The position numbers were made by a program, and so were the translations under genes. 38,940 nt of DNA from Jaapia argillacea MUCL 33604 (Eukaryota > Basidiomycota > Agaricomycetes > Jaapiales > Jaapiaceae), in contig KL197766.1 in assembly GCA_000697665.1 (NCBI GenBank), forward strand, positions 87,077-126,016, read 5' to 3'. A model generated the notes under the pieces. The model was given only the letters and a program-made list of their open reading frames with translations, did not search any database and was not told the origin of the DNA. Of the stretch, positions 32,682-38,940 are shown in pieces (position 1 is the stretch's first letter; every line of letters starts with the position of its first letter).

Positions 32682-33510
32682 ATGACATCTACTGCTTCTT
32701 CATCTTCGAATCTCTACCAAATCAAGCCACTCAGTGGCAGTAACTACTCAACATGGAAGGTCAAGATGACCGACATCTTGGTCAACTCTGGATTATGGGA
32801 TTACATCATGGTAGCTAAACCTATTCCGGTTACTGCTTTGTCTCAGGGTGCAGATGCAGCCCAGAAGACAGCATGGATTGCAGATGCAGCATGGATTGCA
32901 GATGCAGCATGGAAAGCTGAGACAGCAGCTTGGGAGAAGGGGAGCATACAAGCCTTGTCAGCCATTAGGTTGAGGGTTGCTGACTCTCATTTAGTGTATG
33001 TCGGAGGCTCTCTGACTGCAGTTGATGCTTGGACAACCTTAAGGGATATGTTCGAAGCTCAAGGCCCTCTGGGCTGAGTGTGAGGATGGAGGGGATATTG
33101 AAGAGCACATTCGGGCAATGCAAGGCTTCCAGGACGAGATCCAGAGGATCAGTGGAAAACCAATCAATGATTCTGACTTCTCCATCACACTTCTCACATC
33201 ATTGCTGGAGAGTTGGAACAATTTTATTCAATCAATTGACACCTCTGCATTGACATCATCACCCAGACTCATCACTCAGATCCTATCAGAAGATGCCAGG
33301 AGGAAGTCTAGGGCCGGAGTCTCAGACTCAATGCTTTTTGCAAAGAGGAAGGGGGGTGGAGGAAAGAAGAAAGATGTGGAGTGCTACAATTGTCATAAGA
33401 AGGGGCATATGAAGGTGGATTGTTGGGCTAAGGGAGGTGGAAAGGAGGGGCAGGGACCCAGGAGAGGGAAACCCAAGCAGGCCAACCAAGTCACTACCTC
33501 AGCCAACACA
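32682..33510 (+). pseudogene. gag: Copia gag (frameshifted)
   Basis: The ATG at 32682 opens a Gag of the copia type (LSGSNYSTWKVKMTDIL; WTTLRDMFEAQGP). A local duplication gives AWIADAAWIADAAWKAE from repeated GCAGATGCAGCATGGATT units (32877-32912). At about 33070-33090 a short deletion and frame change stop the first frame; the second half resumes as ECEDGGDIEEHIRAMQGFQD in another frame. The zinc knuckle CYNCHKKGHMKVDC (33382-33423) has all four ligands with CX2CX4HX4C spacing. Basic Gly/Lys-rich flanks follow. In the intact family, Gag and Pol are one polyprotein, so this continues into the protease. Confidence 0.85.
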
Positions 33511-34913
33511 CCAGATGAACATGCATTTTGCCTTAACCAGAACAATGACGCACCTGAATTGGATGATGCTGTAATGGCAGCCACAGATCAGAAATCCAGC
33601 TGGTTTGCTGATAGCGGCACCACAACACATGTTGCAAATTGCTGAGAAGACTTCATTTCCCTGATGACAACCCAGTCTAGATCATTGAAGGGAGTAGGAG
33701 GTGACTGTGCTGTGCTCAGGAGGGGCTCAGTAAAGTTATCCTTCAAAGTCGGCAATACATCTCAAATTATCACGCTTCAGGACGTTGCATTCACTCCATC
33801 CGCACCTGAAAACCTCATTTCCCTATGCCAGGCTGATGACAAGGGGTTGAAATACATGGGAGGTGATGGCCAGATCAAGCTTCTGGGCCGGAATGGTGAT
33901 GTAATTGGTGTGGGAGCGAAGAAGCATGGTCCAGGTCAGTTGTACCTGATGGAATGTTCTGTGATCCAAGCAGTGCCGGACTCAGTTCATGCGACAATCA
34001 CCTGTGATCAGTGCATGCAAGTGAAACATCACTGAGAACCTTTTCCCCAAGTCTCGGCATCACCCACTCCAGCAATCAGCGAAATTACTGTTTGTGATGT
34101 TTGGGGACCTATGCAAACACCCACGATCAAGGGACATTGCTACATCATGACATATACAGATGTCGGGGCGAAGCGAATGCATATCTACACATCATGTCAT
34201 AAAAATGTCATTGAGGAAACTTGGGACGGTTATCGTGCATTTGTGCAAGTGCAGGCAGGACTGAATGTCATATGAAAAGACTCAGGTGCAACAATGGGCC
34301 TGAATACATCAATCAGTCATTCATGGCCAAGTTGCGTAGCCAGGGGATTATTCTCAAGACCACGGCACCCTATTCACCTCAGCAGAATGGGATTGCAGAG
34401 CGATTAAATCAAAGCTTAATGTCTATGGTCCGCATGATGCTCATTGGAGCAGGTCTACCCAAATTCCTATGGGGAGAAGCTGTCCGATATGCTGTTTACA
34501 TCAAAAACCGTGCACCTATGCACGCACTCAAAGATATTACACCTGAGGAAGCCTTCTTTGGCTCTGATCACAAACCTGATGTCTCAGAACTCCAAGAATT
34601 CAGTTGTGAATGTTGGGTTCTCGACCAATCTGGGAAGCACGAGAAGCTTGATCCCAAATCAAACAAGTTCATCTTCATTGGGCTGGCTGAAGGCTCGAAG
34701 GCATATCGGTATTATGATTCAAAGAGGAGGCTGGTGTTGAAGTCGAGGAATGTGATTTTCAGATCAGTTCCAGTTGTGGAGGAGAATCCAGTTGCAGTGG
34801 CACCAGCTCAGATTGAGGGGGAGAGTGGAATTCAGGGCAATCCAACTCCGGTGCCAGCAGCAATGACAAATCCTACAGTACAAACTCCTAACCCTATCCC
34901 TGTTCAACCTTGC
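33511..34913 (+). pseudogene. pol: Copia protease and integrase part of pol
   Basis: Protease is marked by WFADSGTTTH at 33601-33630 (active-site Asp at 33610). TGA at 33643 and 34033 break the frame. A pre-integrase stretch (PENLISLCQADD) follows. The integrase core has Asp at 34096, Asn at 34290 where the second catalytic Asp is expected (LRCNNGPEY), and Glu at 34398 (NGIAERLNQS), with the 35-residue spacing. A frameshift lies between about 34255 and 34275. After the core comes the usual copia linker (FIFIGLAEGSKAYRYYDSK), then a Pro-rich spacer that loses the frame at about 34920-35000. Confidence 0.87.
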
Positions 34914-35002
34914 CACTTGTCCTGCATCGCAAGCAACCATACACTGACTACAAGCTTCTCGGAAATCCACAGGCCCAAGTTGCAGGCTAAAGATCCCGCA
35001 AT

Positions 35003-36921
35003 CAAATTCCCGAAGTTGCAGAACCTCCAGAAGCTGTCGATTTTGTGGATCTTTTAGCCGAAGCACTGGATGATGTAATGACAACTAAAGTTGCCAAGGT
35101 AGTGGAGCCAGTGTCATATCAAGAAGCAATGGAGAGTCCAGAATGGCTTGAGTGGAAGAAGGCCATGGAAACAGAGATTGGGCAGTTGATGGATTTGGGG
35201 ACTTGGGAATTGGTGGATTTGCCTCCGGGGAGGAAGGCTGTTGGGAACAAGTGGGTGTATTGTGCTAAGCCAGATGAGAAGGGTGAATTAGTGGTGAAGT
35301 GGAAGGCCTGTTTGGTTGCAAAGGGGTGCTCTCAAATTCCAGGGATGGATTTTATTGACACATTCAGCCCTGTAATGCGATTGGAGACCCTCTGAGTGCT
35401 CCTGTGTATTGGTGCACACTTCGACATGGAAATTCATTCTATGGACGTTGTGGGGGCATTCCTGAATGGAATTCTCAAGGAGGAGATCTATATGGACCAA
35501 CCCAAAGGTTTCGAGGATGGAACCAATCGCGTTGCAAGGCTTATCCGAATGATTTACGGACTCAAACAAGCTGGCTGGCACAAGATTCTTGACAAATTTC
35601 TGATTAGAAGCAGTTATGTCAAGATCTTTGCTGATTCATGCATCTACATCTGTCAATTGCATTCCAAAGGTCTCGGATTCATTGTCTTGCATGTTGATGA
35701 CCTCATGTTGCTAGTGCAGTTGATGGTGCTGTTGGAGGAGATGAAAGAAGAGTTGAAACGAGAATTTAAGATGACGGACTTGGGCCCTATCAGGAGGATA
35801 GTCGGCCTTGAAGTTCATCAGGATCGTGCTAATTGGACCCTCACACTATCTCAAGGTCTGTACATCAACAAGATACTCGCACGATTCAATATGTCGAACA
35901 CAAACATCTGCTGGACACCAGCGGACGCGAAGATCCTTCTCGAGAAAAATCCTGAAGGTGTAACCTTTCCCGATATGGTCAAGGTACCCTTCCGAGAAGC
36001 GATTGGTTCTCTGATGTGGGCAGCTATTGGCACTAGGCCCGACATCAGATTTGCGGTTACATACACAAGCCAATTCACAAGCAACCCATCTCAGTGTAAG
36101 GACTTGGGTCCTTCATGGACAGTTGTGGGACTTGTGGCTGTTATTGTTGTTTGTTGTGGTTGTTGATACTTGTTCATCACTGGCGCGAATTGCCTTCCCT
36201 CAGATTATACCTGTGTCCTGCTCACTCTATTGTCTCACTTGCTCTTGTCTCATGCTCTTGTCTACTCCTGCTAGTTACTGCCTATCTCTATAAGACGGGT
36301 AATGGTTCTACTGGCATGACCTCAAGAGTTCGGACAAGGCATCTTACATTCAGGCACACTGGACATACGTGAAGTGTATCTTCCGTTACCTATGGGGCAC
36401 CTGCGACCTTGGACTTCAGTTCATTGGAACTGGAGACCCCAATATTATTATTCACAGATTTTCAGATGCTGACTGGGCCAACGACCACAACGATCGAAAA
36501 TTGATTTCTGGCTTGGGGTTTTTCCTCGGTGCCACTACGATCACTTGGGCGTTGAAGAAGCAGCAAATCGTCGCTTGCTCCAGCACTGAAGCCAAGTATA
36601 TGTCTGCATATGAAGCCTCTAGCCAGGCAATCTGGCTACGATCTTTACTCATAGAACTTGGGTTCACCCAACCCACTCCAACTCTAATCAATGTCGATAA
36701 CCAACCAGCGATTGCCCTTGCTCAAGATTCCGTTGATCACTTAAGGGTGAAGCACATCGATGTCAAGTACCATTTCATTCACAATCAGATTTGACTCAAG
36801 GAGATCTCGGTCTCCTACTGCCCATCTGCCGACAACATCATGGATATCTTCACGAAGCTGCTACCAAGACCTCTGTTTGAGGAGTTGAGGGGGAGGCTCA
36901 GGATGATTGATTTGAGGGGGA
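35003..36921 (+). pseudogene. pol: Copia RT and RNase H part of pol, split by a solo LTR
   Basis: The frame resumes near 35003 with AEPPEAVDFVDLLAEALDDV. RT follows: WKKAMETEIGQL, GNKWVYCAK, then TGA at 35393, then SMDVVGAFLNG, IYGLKQAGW and the active-site HVDD at 35690-35701. The frame is cut at 36095 by a 254-bp solo LTR. It resumes at about 36354 with HWTYVKCIFRYLWG and RNase H (FSDADWAND with Asp at 36463, SSTEAKY, VDNQPAI, VKHIDVKYHF). A last TGA is at 36792, before the C-terminal KLLPRPLFEEL. RT in this family copies element RNA in cytoplasmic particles. This copy is inactive. Confidence 0.9.
36095..36348 (+). mobile_element. Solo LTR, 254 bp, nested in the copia RT/RNase H
   Basis: It starts TGTAAGGACTTG and ends GGCATCTTACA. 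TGTAAG and CTTACA are inverted ends. It interrupts the copia frame exactly between a Gln codon and the following Ala-His-Trp. Flanking five-mers are CTCAG (36090-36094) and TTCAG (36349-36353), a target duplication with one transition. A CTATAAGAC box lies near 36288. No related LTR was found elsewhere in the window, so the family is unknown. Confidence 0.75.
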
Positions 36922-36923
36922 GT
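36913..36923 (+). other. Copia polypurine tract
   Basis: TTGAGGGGGAG ends directly at the start of the 3' LTR, the standard place for plus-strand priming. Confidence 0.85.
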
Positions 36924-37148
36924 GTTGACATTTGTAAATAATATATTCAAATCAATCCTTATGCTACTTACTGTCTCGTGTGGACTTCTGTATGCTCTCC
37001 GGTACCCATCCCATATTTACTTGTGCTCTTGCTTTCATAGCATGTGCTCTCGTAGTTATTGGATTATCTTATACTCTATATAAGGTCCCTCAGGGCCCAC
37101 AATGATTCATTGACTATTATTCTACCTGCTGCACTCTATGCTACAACA
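36924..37148 (+). repeat. Copia 3' LTR, 225 bp
   Basis: It has the same ends as the 5' LTR. It is one base shorter, in the run before ATGCTACTTAC, and differs at 16 positions, all transitions. The CTTAT duplication follows at 37149-37153. Confidence 0.92.
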
Positions 37149-37288
37149 CTTATTTCCTCATATATAAGATAAGAAGCAATCAGAGATTGATGTAATCTCA
37201 ACGCTCCCACCTACATCCATCACCCATACTTCATCTATAGCTCTCCCACCATACTTGAAACCAAAATAAACAATTGTCTCTTGAAATA

Positions 37289-37969
37289 ATGAACCTGAAT
37301 TACCTTGAATATGAAAATTTGTGTATTACACTCTGTGATCAAAAAAAATTGAAATTTAGAAAGTTTATATCTTTATTGTTCATCTTTGTCATCACTATCC
37401 AACTACAACCGCCCCTCATGGACTACTTTTCAAGACATATTCCCATCACATACACCTTAATTACTCTAAACAATGAATGTGTGTCGTTTCATACCAAACA
37501 TGAATTGCAATTCACAGAATTAGATCCATTATTTCATTGTGTCACCTTTGATTACATTCCAGAGAAAAGCAATCCTAACCTTGGAAGCAGTTCAGTTTCC
37601 TGGAACAAAAACAGTAACATCTCAAAAGACCATCAGATGAGTCATGTTTTTTACATGGTTGAACTAGGTTCCATTGATATCCCCTTGTTTTGCCAAAAAA
37701 TCAATCACAGTCACAATTTAACCAATTCTCTTTCACTTGCAAACTTGTACATTGTAAAAGTGAACATCTTCAGAGTCATCTCACATATTAATGAAAATGT
37801 ACCTTTTTTAATACAAATGTCTTACTCATGTCAATCAGTTGAAAGAACAATTCAATTTGTTTGCACCCTTCTAATGCAATGTTATGTTCATAAGCACGAC
37901 TGTGCAGTTGCATTGTACAATCAATCCTATCCAATTATCAGTGAACTCCTTTTGTGTCGGGTCATTTGA
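37289..37969 (+). CDS. 226-residue open frame, function unknown
   Basis: This is a single frame from ATG 37289 to TGA at 37967. At this high AT content a 226-codon frame is unlikely by chance, so it is probably coding or recently so. A hydrophobic stretch near the N-terminus (KFISLLFIFVITIQLQPP) could be a membrane anchor. The rest is mixed, with scattered Cys and His but no clear motif. It lies in the same direction as the Helitron protein that begins about 230 bases downstream and may be an accessory frame of that element. No intron signals were needed. I do not recognise the family. Confidence 0.4.
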   Translation: MNLNYLEYENLCITLCDQKKLKFRKFISLLFIFVITIQLQPPLMDYFSRHIPITYTLITLNNECVSFHTKHELQFTELDPLFHCVTFDYIPEKSNPNLGSSSVSWNKNSNISKDHQMSHVFYMVELGSIDIPLFCQKINHSHNLTNSLSLANLYIVKVNIFRVISHINENVPFLIQMSYSCQSVERTIQFVCTLLMQCYVHKHDCAVALYNQSYPIISELLLCRVI

Positions 37970-38194
37970 TGTTTAAGTACTATTATATGGAAATGTTTTC
38001 TTCAGACCCTCTTAACTGACAATACAATAGATTATTGAGGTCTAAATCAGGGTCATTCTTGCAAGCAAACACATGATATGAGGTCGGAAATTTCACAGCT
38101 TGGGGGAGGAAACAAATCTATTCATGATCGAAGGACCATCAAAGTTGCTAAAGACGTGTTACATTGATACACGGGGGGTCAACACAATACATGA

Positions 38195-38940
38195 CTTGGG
38201 AATCATCATTTCATTCACAATTTTGAACACGAGCATTTCAGTTTCTTGATTATCAATGATGGTAACAAGTTTCCACCAAAACCTTTGGAAGACAGTCACA
38301 TAAGAGAAATTGTCAGACAGTACTGTGATAACTTAGAACTGAATTATTATGAAGAAAGGGGTTGTAAAGTTTGTGGAAGACTCACCATTGGCACTCAATT
38401 AACATCTGAAACTTCGTTAGACATTGATGGAATATTCTTGCTTGACCTGGTGAGGGTATTACAAGAAAGGAAAGAAAATCATCATCTGATCCAATTGAAG
38501 AATTTAAAGGGCCAATAGTAGCATCAAAATGTACCGAAGTATGCAAAGATTGTGAAGAAGAGTTGAAGCAGGATACGATACCTAAATTGTCATTGGCCAA
38601 TGGAATGTGGCTTAGTGATGTACCTGAAGTGCTCAAGAACTTAACATGGGCAGAACGACTTCTTATATCAAGAGCTTCAACAAACAACTACATCATAAGA
38701 GTATTGATGGGTCGAGGGGGTTACAAAATGAAAGCAAATGCTATAATATTTGCAAATCCTTCTGCAAAAATTTATAAACATTTACCTCCACCAAAAAAAT
38801 ATCTGGAAGAGATCTTAGCGATTATTTTCACTGGTCCTCACAAACCCACTGAGGATGATTTAAAATGAATTCCATTGCTGTTAAGACAAAACAAGTGATG
38901 AATGCACTTGAATGGTTAAAGTTAAACCATATAGACTATG
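38195..38940 (+). pseudogene. Helitron protein, N-terminal DUF6570-like region (broken, runs off window)
   Basis: The frame opens at 38195 after a TGA, without ATG. It reads KFPPKPLEDSHIREIVRQYC and CKVCGRL, then shifts one frame between about 38460 and 38500. It goes on with FKGPIVASKCTEVCKDCEEE, LSLANGMWLSDVPEVLKNLT, ERLLISRAS, KANAIIFANPSAKIYKHLPP and IFTGPHKPTEDD. TGA lies at 38866, and one base is missing near 38894 before NALEWLKLNHIDY. The CxxC pairs and LANGxW...VP order fit the DUF6570-like domain found ahead of the Rep and PIF1 helicase domains in many basidiomycete Helitrons, which move by rolling-circle replication. Rep and helicase would lie beyond the window. At least three lesions make this copy inactive. 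Confidence 0.75.

Larger units (their letters stand above)
31432..37148 (+). mobile_element. Ty1/copia retrotransposon, structurally complete but decayed
   Basis: LTRs of 226 and 225 bp flank a primer-binding site, a leader of about 1 kb, a gag-pol in copia order (gag, protease, integrase, RT, RNase H) and a polypurine tract. Perfect CTTAT duplications surround it. Its coding part is broken by at least three frameshifts, four TGA stops, an Asp-to-Asn change in the integrase and a nested solo LTR. The LTRs differ by 16 transitions and one indel (about 93% identity), so the insertion is not young. It has interrupted repeat-like AT-rich DNA, not a recognisable gene. Confidence 0.92.

Overview
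The window looks like repeat-rich DNA from a filamentous basidiomycete fungus. The short introns (51-99 nt, GTAAGT/GTATGT-type donors, YAG acceptors) point that way. So do the transposon families: Ty3/gypsy and Ty1/copia elements, a hAT remnant, and the start of a Helitron of the kind whose N-terminus carries a DUF6570-like domain. No bacterial, organellar or RNA-gene signature was recognised. This is mainly a graveyard of nested mobile elements with a few small host-type spliced genes between them.

Layout. (1) 1-591 is a diverged dispersed repeat whose partner lies at about 18648-19228. (2) 731-13733 is a Ty3/gypsy element in tandem: LTR, interior, LTR, interior, LTR, with a 6410-bp period and one CTGG duplication flanking the whole array. 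Each copy carries gag (Gag core, zinc-knuckle relic) and pol (protease-like, RT, RNase H, integrase). All ten premature stops per copy are TGA, and they are the same in both copies. (3) 13734-21800 is a mosaic of repeat debris: a 30-bp minisatellite, a hAT transposase fragment on the minus strand, LTR pieces, a Ty3 integrase fragment, inverted repeat pairs and small tandem duplications. (4) 21801-24246 is a 5' LTR plus the gag of a second Ty3 family, cut off before pol. (5) 24290-25156 reads as a four-exon gene of unknown function. 25374-27945 reads as an F-box/LRR-type gene broken by two TGA stops, a 523-bp solo LTR with an intact ATGGG duplication, and a 501-base run of Ns. (6) 28518-29006 is a small two-exon hypothetical gene, followed by about 2 kb with little recognisable content. 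(7) 31432-37148 is a whole but decayed Ty1/copia element with a CTTAT duplication, a primer-binding site matching the anticodon stem-loop of initiator tRNA-Met, and a 254-bp solo LTR nested in its RT/RNase H region. (8) 37289-37969 is a 227-codon open frame of unknown function, and 38195 to the window end is the broken N-terminal part of a Helitron protein.

The unifying process is decay by loss of CpG. In the gypsy array every internal stop is TGA, which CpG deamination makes from CGA. The second catalytic Asp of integrase has become Asn at a CpG-compatible site in both the gypsy and copia elements. The two copia LTRs differ by 16 transitions and no transversions, 13 of them at sites best explained as old CpGs read as TpG on one copy and CpA or CpG on the other. 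No convincing undescribed functional system was found. The most useful results are the three-LTR array, the half-tRNA primer site, the dated nesting events and two spliced genes that are not obvious from single frames.
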